Below, one piece after another: positions 37,919 through 46,749 of a DNA stretch of 64,000 nucleotides; position 1 is the first letter of the stretch, and every line of letters starts with the position of its first letter. The DNA lies in contig NZ_CANLVF010000002.1 of the NCBI RefSeq assembly GCF_947494555.1, forward strand, positions 372,001 to 436,000, read 5' to 3'. The position numbers and the translations under genes are program-made. Below the pieces are notes generated by a model that was not told the DNA's origin, searched no databases, and worked only from the letters and a program-made list of their open reading frames with translations. The DNA is from an uncultured Roseibium sp. (GTDB lineage Bacteria > Pseudomonadota > Alphaproteobacteria > Rhizobiales > Stappiaceae).

Positions 37919-38464
37919 GTGCTGAAAGTGTTTTGTCGATTTGTGCGCGGAACAGGATACTTTGTTCTCGCGATGCTGGTTCTTATGAGCCAGTCGGCAT
38001 TGGCTTGCCAGAACTACCGGGCGGTCAATCTCGCCGACGCCTTGAGTTCTGGCGGGGTATTTATCGGTGAAATCATTGCTGAGTCCAGTATTCAAGACGG
38101 CAAAAACAGTTCTATCGAACACAGGCTGCACGTTGACATCAAGGAGATACTCCACAGTCACTCACCTTTGCCGGAGAGCATTGTTCTGCACTTCCACAGC
38201 AGGGAAAAACGCGAAGCACTACGCCGCAATGTGAGATACGTTTATGTCGTTTGGTTACTTGACTTTGACCATCCGGCAGGCAGCGGAAACAAGACAAACA
38301 TTCTTATGACAGCCCTGTGCGGCGGACATGTTCCCTACATTTTCGATGAGGAAAGTGATGCGGGGCGCGCGATCAAACAGATATTCGCCGATGACGGTTT
38401 TGATCGCGAAACCAAAGCCAAAATACTATCGAGATTTGTCGGTCTTTACGGCCAGGGTTTTTGA
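37919..38464 (+). CDS. Secreted protein of unknown function, 181 residues
   Basis: Start GTG 37919, with GCGAGG about 10 nt upstream. Signal peptide: basic N-terminus, hydrophobic TGYFVLAMLVLMSQSALA, probable cleavage before CQN, where Cys could also be a poor lipobox. The mature part is strand-rich (HRLHVDIKEILHSHSPLPES, IVLHFHS) and His-rich, with a second Cys in ALCGGH. Recognisable family: none. Convergent with the GGDEF/EAL gene, 30 bp apart. Confidence 0.65.
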   Translation: MLKVFCRFVRGTGYFVLAMLVLMSQSALACQNYRAVNLADALSSGGVFIGEIIAESSIQDGKNSSIEHRLHVDIKEILHSHSPLPESIVLHFHSREKREALRRNVRYVYVVWLLDFDHPAGSGNKTNILMTALCGGHVPYIFDEESDAGRAIKQIFADDGFDRETKAKILSRFVGLYGQGF

Positions 38465-38494
38465 CCAGCGTGAAAGAAAATCGCGGTTCTGCCG

Positions 38495-40816
38495 CTAGCC
38501 GTACTGCGCGCTGATCGGTGCAAGGGACATGCCCAGTAGCTTCCCGAGCTTGTCTGCGGACATCGGCTTTCCGAAATGAAAGCCCTGTACGGTTTCGCAC
38601 CGGCAGCTTGCCAGGAATGCCTGCTGTTTTGCCGTTTCGACACCTTCGGCCACCACGTTCAGACCGAGTTCCCTGCCAAGAGAAATAATGGCGCGAGTGA
38701 TACTGCGGTCGTTTTCATCCTTTTCCAGATCCCGAATGAAACTCTGATCAATCTTGAGCCGGGTCAGTGGAAAGTTCTTCAGCGCAACAAGGCTCGAATA
38801 GCCGGTGCCAAAATCGTCGATAGCCAGTTTCAGGCCGATCTTTCGAAAGTCTTCCATTAAGCGGACGGCCTGCTCGGCATTCTTCATCAGAAGTGTTTCG
38901 GTCACCTCCAACTCAAGATAGCTTGCAGAAAGTCCAGTGGATTTAAGAGCTTGACGAACGTCACTCACCAACGCGGCATCGCGAAACTGACGTGGTGACA
39001 CGTTCACACCGATGGTTATCGGTGGCAGCCCGCTGAGCTGCCATTCCCGGTTCTGCCGGCACGCCTCGTAGAGAACTTTTTGTCCCAATGGGACGATCAG
39101 GCCACTTTCTTCTGCAAGCGGAATAAAATCATCCGGCATCAACCATCCAAGTGCCGGATGACGCCAGCGTGCAAGAGCTTCAGCGCCGACAATCCTTCCA
39201 CTAAAGAGTTCTATCTGGGGCTGGTACTGGAGATGAAACTCACCCTTGTCTATGCCGCTGCGCATTTCTTCCAGCAGTGTCAGCCGGTTGATCGACTTCT
39301 CAGGTCTCGCGTGTTCGTAGATTTTGAAACCGTCCCGCCCTTGAGACTTGGCCTCAAACATCGCCTTGTCTGCATTTCTAAGCAGCTCTTCGGCGTTCCC
39401 GGCGTCATAGGGATAGCACGCCGCGCCGATGCTGCAGGTGACATGAAAGGACAAGTCGCCAATTGAAATGGTTCTGGTTATTTCATCACGCAGTTTTACC
39501 ATGAGGTCGACGAGTGCATTCGTTTGAGCATGCACGCCCTCAACTATGAGCACGAATTCGTCGCCGCCGAAGCGGATAGACTCGTGTTTTCCGTTATGAA
39601 CCGCGAGGATCCTTTCCGCGACAATCATCAATACCTGGTCGCCGACGGCATGTCCGAAACTGTCGTTGACGACTTTGAAGTTGTCGAGATCGACGAACAG
39701 AACGGCTACTGGTTCACCCGAGACGGTGCTTGCTTCCAGCTTTTCACCCAATTTGGCCTTGAACTCCTGACGGTTGGGCAAACCTGTCAGGACGTCGTGA
39801 TTGGCCAGAAACCGGATTTCCGTTTCAGCCCGTTCGCGCTCCACGGCGATCGATGCCAGCCGTGCCGCCTCTACCGCAAGTCTTTGTTCGTGCTCTGTCG
39901 GGCTCCGCACCTCATTGGAATACAGACCGAAAGTCCCGAGAACCCTGGAATCTTTTCCGAAAAAGGGTACCGACCAGCAGGATTGCAAATTGAAAGGGCG
40001 GATGACCTCCCTGAAGTCCTGCCAAAGCTCGTGTTCCATGATGTTGTCGACAAAGACGCTTTCCCGCCGATAAACCGCCGTGCCGCACGAGCCAACTTTC
40101 GGGCCGACCGGTATGCCGTCGCAAAGTGCGATGTAGTCTTTGGGAAGATGCGGGGCGACCCCTGCCACAAGGTTTTCGCCATTTTCGCTGACCAGCATGA
40201 CAGAGCCCATCACGCCATCCATCTGACTTTCGATCGTCAGAACCAGCGTTTCAAGAACCTGATGCAGCGATTTGGCCGTCGCGATGTCCTGCAGAACCTT
40301 GTTCTGTCCCTGCTGAAGCAGGTCGGCTTTCTTGCGCTCAGTTATGTCGCGGGAGATTCCAACAAGCCCAACTACCTCTTCCCTGTCATTCAGCACAGGA
40401 AACTTTGAGGTAGACAACCAGCGGCGCTTGCCATTTGCCAGGATCGACAATTCTTCGTAGTCGATCCGAGCTTGCCTCGTTTCCATGATCTCGGCCTCAG
40501 CGGCTGCAAACATGGCCCCGGTTTCTGCCGGATGCAGTTCCATATCGGTCTTGCCAATGACCTGCGAAGGATCATCCAGGCCAAGGTCGATGGCGACCTG
40601 CAGGTTGGCCATGACGAACCTGTGGCCGCGGTCCTTGGCAAAAACATAGTCGGAAACGTTGTTGACAAGTGTCTGAACCCAGTCGGCACTCAGATGCAGC
40701 TGATCCTCTTTTGCAAGATGGTCGAGCTGATTGATGCGGTCCAGTTCTTCTGCCAGAGTTTTCCCGCTCGTAAGCAAGCCACCCTGGCCGTCCGCAAGGT
40801 TCTTCATATGCGTCAT
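38495..40816 (-). CDS. PAS-GAF-GGDEF-EAL cyclic-di-GMP signalling protein
   Basis: About 773 residues from ATG 40816; a TTG 33 bp upstream is also possible. Order: PAS (about 45-165, closing with VGLVGISRDITERKKA), GAF (about 185-330), GGDEF (about 335-500; intact RFGGDEFVLI) and EAL (about 510-765; intact GAEALARW, then DDFGTGYSSL). The motifs for both synthesis and hydrolysis are intact, so either or both activities may exist. No membrane segment; the sensory domains suggest a cytoplasmic ligand or redox input. Confidence 0.93.
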   Translation of the reverse strand: MTHMKNLADGQGGLLTSGKTLAEELDRINQLDHLAKEDQLHLSADWVQTLVNNVSDYVFAKDRGHRFVMANLQVAIDLGLDDPSQVIGKTDMELHPAETGAMFAAAEAEIMETRQARIDYEELSILANGKRRWLSTSKFPVLNDREEVVGLVGISRDITERKKADLLQQGQNKVLQDIATAKSLHQVLETLVLTIESQMDGVMGSVMLVSENGENLVAGVAPHLPKDYIALCDGIPVGPKVGSCGTAVYRRESVFVDNIMEHELWQDFREVIRPFNLQSCWSVPFFGKDSRVLGTFGLYSNEVRSPTEHEQRLAVEAARLASIAVERERAETEIRFLANHDVLTGLPNRQEFKAKLGEKLEASTVSGEPVAVLFVDLDNFKVVNDSFGHAVGDQVLMIVAERILAVHNGKHESIRFGGDEFVLIVEGVHAQTNALVDLMVKLRDEITRTISIGDLSFHVTCSIGAACYPYDAGNAEELLRNADKAMFEAKSQGRDGFKIYEHARPEKSINRLTLLEEMRSGIDKGEFHLQYQPQIELFSGRIVGAEALARWRHPALGWLMPDDFIPLAEESGLIVPLGQKVLYEACRQNREWQLSGLPPITIGVNVSPRQFRDAALVSDVRQALKSTGLSASYLELEVTETLLMKNAEQAVRLMEDFRKIGLKLAIDDFGTGYSSLVALKNFPLTRLKIDQSFIRDLEKDENDRSITRAIISLGRELGLNVVAEGVETAKQQAFLASCRCETVQGFHFGKPMSADKLGKLLGMSLAPISAQYG

Positions 40817-41133
40817 AACCGCCGCCGAATAACCTGATTGGTTTGTCAATTTAGCCAGCCATATTAGGTATTTTCAGGCTAACAAATAATAAACAGCATG
40901 CAACTTTGAGAAATGCACAGGTTGCTTACGTAGTGAAATCTAAATTAAACTCTAGATTGAACAAATTATCACACTAACGTCACAAGAAAAAACAAAGAGT
41001 GCACAAACGGCGCGGTTTGGGCATTCAGAGGACAATTTCGCGATCACAACACGGTTTGACGGTGCAGTTCCAATTGCCAAATGTCGGGCGCTGGGGGTAT
41101 GGTTCTTCCTGATCCGTTAGTGCAGCGTTAACC
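40817..41133. promoter_or_regulatory. AT-rich divergent intergenic region
   Basis: 317 bp without a gene. It contains an AATCTA-N10-TAGATT dyad at 40937-40958 and long A/T runs around 40860-41000. Probably holds the promoters of the GGDEF/EAL gene and of the four-helix membrane protein. Confidence 0.35.
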
Positions 41134-41739
41134 ATGCAGTCGAAGCAGCGTCACCAGTATCCAAACGTCCAACCGGCCCGGTTCAGCTCCTACCCGGCAA
41201 ACTCAGCCATGCTGCACCTGCATCCTGTTGGAAGGTCGCCCAATGGTGCGCTCGCCACATATCTGAAAATAGTGGCACCAGGCCTTCTTGCAGCGGCACT
41301 CTGGTCGCACATCTGGTGGGGCCTGCTGACAGCCGCTCTATTGACGATTGGCCTGAGCATCGGCCTGGTCGCGCTGCAGCGGCTCCGCATCGGAAACTAT
41401 GGAAGCCTGAGCTGGGCAAGAACGATTGGTTTTGGCGAAAGGATCTGGCTCAACAGGATTTTTGTTCCCGTGCCAGAGCAACTTGGCGCAAGGATCACGA
41501 CACTTTACGTTGTTTTCTGGCTTGGTGCGGCAATCGCGCTTTTGGGAGGTGCGACGGCTTCCGGGTTGCTGACGGCAAGCGGGTTGGTCGTTGCCTTTTG
41601 CGCGCAACTTGTCTGCTTTCGAAATCTGGTCGAGCTGTTTCACCAGATGAAGAGCAAAACGCCCCTTTATCACTTCTGGTCCACTGCTCCGGTCAACGAC
41701 AACACAAAGCCCGTGCGGACGGAACTAACCCGCGCCTGA
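41134..41739 (+). CDS. Membrane protein of unknown function, 201 residues
   Basis: About four hydrophobic segments: IVAPGLLAAALWSHIWW, GLLTAALLTIGLSIGLVALQ, TTLYVVFWLGAAIALLGG and ASGLLTASGLVVAFCAQLVC. Between the pairs lies GFGERIWLNRIFVPVPEQLGAR, a polar loop that may be a conserved motif. ATG at 41134. Family not recognised with certainty. Convergent with the ureohydrolase gene, 59 bp apart. Confidence 0.6.
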   Translation: MQSKQRHQYPNVQPARFSSYPANSAMLHLHPVGRSPNGALATYLKIVAPGLLAAALWSHIWWGLLTAALLTIGLSIGLVALQRLRIGNYGSLSWARTIGFGERIWLNRIFVPVPEQLGARITTLYVVFWLGAAIALLGGATASGLLTASGLVVAFCAQLVCFRNLVELFHQMKSKTPLYHFWSTAPVNDNTKPVRTELTRA

Positions 41740-41798
41740 TCCGAACCAAAGCATTGTCGCGGACTGGTCTAAAATATCGTGTTACCCGCCACCTGATT

Positions 41799-42746
41799 TC
41801 ATTTCGCCGCAAGAAGACCGATGTAGGTCAACGCCACGCTCGCTCCGGCAATGGATGTGATATCGGCATGGTCATATGCCGGCGCGACCTCAACGACATC
41901 ACCGCCGACGAAATTCAGGTCTCCTAGCCCCTTCAGGATTGACAAAGCTTCCCGCGAAGACAGCCCGCCGGAAACCGGTGTTCCCGTGCCAGGAGCAAAG
42001 GCGGGGTCCAGACAGTCAATGTCGAACGTCATATAGGCCGGGCCGGAACCGGCGCGGGCCCGCACGCGCTCGATCACACCGGAAATTCCGATCTCGTCCA
42101 GCTCGTGGCCAAAGATAATTTCGAGACCACAGGTTTCCGGGGCGTGCGTCCGGATGCCGATCTGGATGGATTTTTCCGGATCGATCAGCCCTTCCCTGAC
42201 TGCCCTGCCGGTAAACGTTCCATGGTCTATCCTGTCACCTTCGTCGGGCCAGGTATCCTGATGCGCATCAAATTGAACCAGCGCCAGAGGCCCATGTTTT
42301 TCTGCGTGCGCTCGCAGCAACGGGTAGGTGACGAAGTGATCCCCGCCAATGGAAAAGAGATGTGTGCCGGTTGACAGAATGTCGGCTGCCTGAGCCTGAA
42401 TAAGTCCGGGAATGTCCGTTGTGCGACCGTAGTCGAAGACACAGTCTCCGTAGTCGACGCAGGCAAGATTTTCAAATGGATCCATGTGAAAGGGATACTG
42501 CGGGTCGCCGTCGAATATCGCGGATGCCCGGCGGACCCCCTGAGGACCAAAGCGGGCGCCCGGGCGGTTGGAAACGGAGGCATCAAATGGAATGCCCCAG
42601 ACTGCCAGGTCGACACCGCTCAGATCACGGCTGTAGCGCCGGCGCATGAAAGACAATGTGCCGGCGTAAGTCGGTTCGTGAGAACCGCCCTTCAGCGAGG
42701 AGCCGAGAAAGGCATTGTCTGTCGGGCGAGGCAAATCTGCGGACAT
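41799..42746 (-). CDS. speB: Agmatinase-like ureohydrolase
   Basis: This is a 315-residue protein; ATG 42746 follows AGGGAA. Manganese-binding motifs SIGGDHFVTYP, VQFDAHQDTW (DAHxD) and MTFDIDCLDPAFAPGTGTP are complete. The family hydrolyses guanidino compounds to urea: agmatine is the usual substrate, but guanidinobutyrate, guanidinopropionate and arginine are alternatives. It is divergent from a guanine deaminase gene, 290 bp away. The symbol is by family; the substrate is not proven. Confidence 0.88.
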   Translation of the reverse strand: MSADLPRPTDNAFLGSSLKGGSHEPTYAGTLSFMRRRYSRDLSGVDLAVWGIPFDASVSNRPGARFGPQGVRRASAIFDGDPQYPFHMDPFENLACVDYGDCVFDYGRTTDIPGLIQAQAADILSTGTHLFSIGGDHFVTYPLLRAHAEKHGPLALVQFDAHQDTWPDEGDRIDHGTFTGRAVREGLIDPEKSIQIGIRTHAPETCGLEIIFGHELDEIGISGVIERVRARAGSGPAYMTFDIDCLDPAFAPGTGTPVSGGLSSREALSILKGLGDLNFVGGDVVEVAPAYDHADITSIAGASVALTYIGLLAAK

Positions 42747-43036
42747 TTTGTCGTTCCCTGGATCCGGTGACACTTCTAAGAATTTATGGCTTTCGCGCCG
42801 GTCTTTGATGCCACAACCTTTGTTGGAAAGTTCGCCCGGTTTTATCAGAGGTCCTCTGCCGCTGTCACCTGAAACGAACCTTGGACAATCGCCAACGGCG
42901 GGTGTGCTGCGCGCGCAGTTGAGGATCTCTCAAAGTTCAACAGGCGGAATACAAACCGTTGTTTCGAACGGTTTGCAGGATTAAGACTGCACTGCTTCTC
43001 AACAGTAAACTCGCGAACCGATCAAGGATCTCAGGC

Positions 43037-44362
43037 GTGGCGGACAAAACAACAAGAATCCTGCGCGGCAGACTGCTGACCTTTCATGGAGCCCCTTCGG
43101 GTCCGGATGACGGTGACGCCTACAGCTATATTGAAGATGGCGCTCTCTTGCTTCAAAACGGCCTCATTGCGGCCAGGGGCGAATTTTCAGAAGTTGAAGC
43201 ACAGGCTCCAACCGAAACTGTGGTCACGGACCACCGCCCTCACCTGATCCTGCCTGGCTTCATAGACACGCATATTCACTTTCCCCAGGCGCAGGTAATT
43301 GCGTCGTGGGCGGACCAGCTTCTGGACTGGTTGAACGACTACACGTTCCCGGCGGAACTGAAATTCGCAGACAAGGCGCATGCCGACCGCATTGCCAAGG
43401 GGTTTTACGACGCGCTTCTCGCGCATGGCACGACAACGGCCGTCGCGTATTGCTCCAGCCATCCCAACTCTGTCGACGCCTATTTCCAGGAGGCAGAGCG
43501 CCGCGGCATGATGATGCTCGGCGGCAAGACGATGATGGATCGCAACGCCCCTGAGGCCCTGTGCGACACCGCGCAAAGTTCCTATGATGATAGCAAACGG
43601 CTGCTTGCCAAATGGCATGAGAATGGACGCGCGCGGTACGTCATCACACCTCGCTTTGCAATCACCTCTACGCCGGATCAGCTTGAGGCTGCCGGGAGTC
43701 TCCTGAAGGAATTTCCCGAGTGCCATCTGCAGACCCACATCAACGAAAACCACAATGAAATCGCGTATACACGCGAGCTCTATCCTGATGCTGCGCACTA
43801 CCTCGGGGTCTATGAAAGCTTTGATCTCCTGGGGCCAAGAACATTGCTCGGCCATTGCATTCACATGAGTGGACACGAGCTCCAGGTCATGCGCGAAACC
43901 GGTTCCGTTGCCGTCTTCTGCCCGACTTCCAATCTTTTCCTCGGCAGCGGTCTTTTCGACAAGTCAGGCCTTGAAAGCGCAGGCATTCGCACGGCAATCG
44001 CCACGGATGTCGGCGGTGGAACAAACTACTCCATGCTGCGTACGCTCGACGAAGGCTACAAGATCCTGCAGCTTCAGCGTCAGCGCATGCATCCGCTCAC
44101 GAGTTTCTACTGGATCACCCTGGGCAATGCTGAAGCGCTGCAACTGGCAGACAGGATCGGCACGCTCGAAGCGGGAACCGACGCAGATATTGTGGTGCTT
44201 GATGCAAACGCAACGCCGGCAAAGGCGCTGCGCATGGAAACGGTCGAAACGCTCTCGGAAGAACTGTTCCTGCTGCAAACGCTCGGAGACGACCGCTGTG
44301 TCGTGGAAACCTATGTTGCGGGTACACCGCAGAAAGACAGGATTTCCTCCGTGGGCGGCTGA
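43037..44362 (+). CDS. guaD: Guanine deaminase
   Basis: This is a 441-residue protein from GTG 43037 (AAGGA about 8 nt upstream), close to E. coli GuaD (439). Amidohydrolase zinc site: GFIDTHIHFPQ, HINENHNE, LGHCIHMS and the Asp in ATDVGGGTNYSMLRTLDEGYK. It converts guanine to xanthine plus ammonia. It meets the MFS gene end to end with 5 bp between stops. The neighbouring ureohydrolase suggests nitrogen salvage from guanidino compounds. Confidence 0.93.
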   Translation: MADKTTRILRGRLLTFHGAPSGPDDGDAYSYIEDGALLLQNGLIAARGEFSEVEAQAPTETVVTDHRPHLILPGFIDTHIHFPQAQVIASWADQLLDWLNDYTFPAELKFADKAHADRIAKGFYDALLAHGTTTAVAYCSSHPNSVDAYFQEAERRGMMMLGGKTMMDRNAPEALCDTAQSSYDDSKRLLAKWHENGRARYVITPRFAITSTPDQLEAAGSLLKEFPECHLQTHINENHNEIAYTRELYPDAAHYLGVYESFDLLGPRTLLGHCIHMSGHELQVMRETGSVAVFCPTSNLFLGSGLFDKSGLESAGIRTAIATDVGGGTNYSMLRTLDEGYKILQLQRQRMHPLTSFYWITLGNAEALQLADRIGTLEAGTDADIVVLDANATPAKALRMETVETLSEELFLLQTLGDDRCVVETYVAGTPQKDRISSVGG

Positions 44363-44367
44363 TCCAG

Positions 44368-45585
44368 TCAGGCCTCCGCATTCCTGGAGGGGTTGAAAAG
44401 CATTACGGCAAACGCCCCCAGGGCCAGGACTGCAAACAAACCTGCCGCCGCCAGAAAGACAGGCCTAAACCCGGATTGTTGCAGCCAGGCTGTGAAAAGC
44501 AATGGCGAGATAACCTGTCCGGCAAACATGGCTGTCGTTACCAGTCCCGAAACGCTGCCTCTGCGATTGCCCGGCGCGACTTTCAGAGCCAACACGAAAA
44601 ATCCTGGCTGCACGAAAGAATAGCCGGCACCGATCAATGCAGCGCCGGGCAGAATAAGTGTCCAGACCGGGTAGGACACGATGACCGCGAACCCGGCCGC
44701 CATCGTCGCGAAGCCGGCTGCAAAGACTACGGCAAGACCGAACATTTCACTTGCACGCTTGAACAGCATTGCAGTTGTGCCACCGGAAAGCATCAGGACG
44801 CCCAGGGTGACGGCTGTTCCCGATGCGGGCTCGAAACCACTTTCCAACAGATAGAACGGTATCTGGCTCGGCATCAGGAAGAACAGCATTACTGTGCTCA
44901 TCGTCAGCCCGCAAATGGCGGCTGCCGAACCGAGCCATGATCTTGCCGCGCCTGTCTCATGACCGCGTGACTTTTCACTCTCTGCCGCCGCCACCTTGCG
45001 CTCTTGCTGGCGTATTCTTGCCAGGAACGGCAGAAGCAAGACCGGCAACAGATAAACGAGAAACGGGAGCCTCGGCGATACACCCGCAAGTATCCCGGCC
45101 AGGCCAATGAATATCAATCCACTGAAGTTGATCGCAACCGTCTGCCATCCTAGGAAAGCGTTGCGCCGCGGACCATCGAACAAGTCGCCGACCAGAGCGA
45201 CCTGAGCCGTCATTGTCAGCGCAACGGCCGCACCGAGTGCGAACCGGCTTATCAGAATGGATTGCAGATCAGGCAGGTATGCACCCGCGCTTCCAGCCAG
45301 GACGAACAGAACGACACCGCTGATCAAGAGCCCCCCTTTTCCAATCCGGTCGGCAAGCAGGCCAGCCACCGGCGCAACGAGAATGACGGTCAGCGACGGT
45401 GCGGCGACCAGGAAGCGCGTGAGATATGCAGCATTGGGAACGCCGGTAAAGCTCGCCTCCAGCGCCGGCAGCGCAGGACTGATCGTTGCATTCGCCATGA
45501 TTTTCAAGGTGGCGGTCAGAAGAAGGCCGATGGCCGCGACATTCAACCAGGTCAACCTGAGAGAAGTTTCGTGAATATGGCGCAT
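44368..45585 (-). CDS. MFS transporter
   Basis: This is a 405-residue protein with about 12 hydrophobic segments. ATG 45585 is favoured by AAGGA upstream. The motif between helices 2 and 3, PVAGLLADRIGKGGLL, matches MFS motif A. The subfamily reads as a drug or metabolite exporter (YnfM/CynX-like). It is divergent from a MerR regulator whose operator sits over its promoter, so it is probably induced by that regulator's ligand. Confidence 0.87.
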   Translation of the reverse strand: MRHIHETSLRLTWLNVAAIGLLLTATLKIMANATISPALPALEASFTGVPNAAYLTRFLVAAPSLTVILVAPVAGLLADRIGKGGLLISGVVLFVLAGSAGAYLPDLQSILISRFALGAAVALTMTAQVALVGDLFDGPRRNAFLGWQTVAINFSGLIFIGLAGILAGVSPRLPFLVYLLPVLLLPFLARIRQQERKVAAAESEKSRGHETGAARSWLGSAAAICGLTMSTVMLFFLMPSQIPFYLLESGFEPASGTAVTLGVLMLSGGTTAMLFKRASEMFGLAVVFAAGFATMAAGFAVIVSYPVWTLILPGAALIGAGYSFVQPGFFVLALKVAPGNRRGSVSGLVTTAMFAGQVISPLLFTAWLQQSGFRPVFLAAAGLFAVLALGAFAVMLFNPSRNAEA

Positions 45586-45618
45586 TGGTTTTCCTTGCAA
45601 TTCGAATAGGATCGCGCC

Positions 45619-45649
45619 ACGCTAACAATTCAAGTCGACTTTAGGTCAA
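45619..45649 (-). promoter_or_regulatory. MerR-type promoter/operator of the MFS gene
   Basis: On the minus strand TTGACC (45649-45644) and TAGCGT (45624-45619) are separated by 19 bp, the long spacer typical of MerR-controlled promoters. The spacer holds the perfect 10-bp palindrome AAGTCGACTT (45632-45641), wording close to the SoxR box. Confidence 0.6.
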
Positions 45650-45652
45650 GAC

Positions 45653-46090
45653 ATGAAATTACTGGATATTTCCGAAGTCTCCTATCAAACCGGCATTGCT
45701 GCCTCAGCGATACGTCACTACGAGGAAAAGGGTCTTCTGACCTCCGTGGGACGGCGGGGCTTAAAACGCCTCTTCGGACCCGAGGTGCTCGATCAACTGG
45801 CCCTCATCACGCTCGGGAAAACCGCCGGTTTTTCACTCGATGAGATCAGGGACATGTTCGGGGCCGACGGTCGCCCCGATATCTCACTTGAAAAACTGAC
45901 CAAAAAAGCAGATGAACTTGACGAACAGATCCGGCACCTTGCAAGCCTCAGAGACATGATCCGTCATGTCGCTGTGTGTTCCGCTCCTTCTCACATGGAA
46001 TGCCCGCGTTTCAGGAAGTTGTTGCGCGTGGGAGGCAGATCGCGAAAGAAAGCCGCGACTGTTGGCTGGAACAAGAAGTTGATTGGCTGA
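45653..46090 (+). CDS. MerR-family transcriptional regulator
   Basis: This is a 145-residue protein. Winged helix opening DISEVSYQTGIAASAIRHYEEKGLL (about 5-29), dimerisation coiled coil (LEKLTKKADELDEQIRHLASLRDMI) and a C-terminal CSAPSHMEC pair (two Cys, eight apart) before a basic tail. It lacks the four-Cys cluster of SoxR, so an iron-sulfur sensor is unlikely; the Cys pair could bind metal or react with thiol-active compounds. It is divergent from the MFS gene, 67 bp apart, and is its likely activator. Confidence 0.88.
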   Translation: MKLLDISEVSYQTGIAASAIRHYEEKGLLTSVGRRGLKRLFGPEVLDQLALITLGKTAGFSLDEIRDMFGADGRPDISLEKLTKKADELDEQIRHLASLRDMIRHVAVCSAPSHMECPRFRKLLRVGGRSRKKAATVGWNKKLIG

Positions 46091-46189
46091 GGTGGAGCCG
46101 CACTCCAAACGAGTGCGCCCGTGACCAAAGCTTGCAGATAGCCAAGTCCAGCTTAAGTTAGAAGATGGTTCTAATTACACTTTGGTTGC

Positions 46190-46732
46190 ATGTCCTGGTT
46201 CAGTCGTTTTTTCGGTCACAAAAAACCTCCACAGATCTATCTTGGCGACGTCCAGATGCAGTTGGACTGGAATCTCTTGAGCGCGATTTGCGACGATCTG
46301 GACTACACATGGGAGCCGATGCCTGGCCCTCATATCCTGCGGGAGCACTTTTCCAGTTTTCTCGGGCTGCAAAAATACGACACCGCTGTTGCTTCTGATC
46401 GCGGCGACCGATTGTTTCATTTAGCCATTACCGACCTGCGTCATGGACACTTCAATGTCGTCCAGGGCGGAGACTACTGGACGCCCTTGTTTTTGCGACC
46501 GTCCGTGACAGTTCAAGGCTACCTTCTCGACATCGACACCGGTGATTTGCTCGCCGAAGAAAGGTGGACACAAAAACCCGGATGGGTGCGTTATCGCAAC
46601 CCCCGTATTCTCGCCCCGAAGCTCCTGTTCGGAGCTGATCCTGCCGGTGCCGAGCTGGACCCACCGATGTGCGAAACGGCTGCGGCAAAGGTGCTGTTGC
46701 GCCTGAAACGACAGGCTGACGGCAAGACGTGA
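46190..46732 (+). CDS. Protein of unknown function, 180 residues
   Basis: ATG 46190 without an obvious ribosome binding site. No signal peptide. Aromatic-rich start MSWFSRFFGHKKPPQIYL, then YTWEPMPGPH, VVQGGDYWTPLFLRP and DTGDLLAEERWTQKPGW; mixed alpha/beta. Codon use resembles its neighbours. Family not recognised. 99 bp after the MerR gene and convergent with the MATE gene (17 bp). Confidence 0.6.
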   Translation: MSWFSRFFGHKKPPQIYLGDVQMQLDWNLLSAICDDLDYTWEPMPGPHILREHFSSFLGLQKYDTAVASDRGDRLFHLAITDLRHGHFNVVQGGDYWTPLFLRPSVTVQGYLLDIDTGDLLAEERWTQKPGWVRYRNPRILAPKLLFGADPAGAELDPPMCETAAAKVLLRLKRQADGKT

Positions 46733-46749
46733 GCGCCTCCGGTTCGCGC

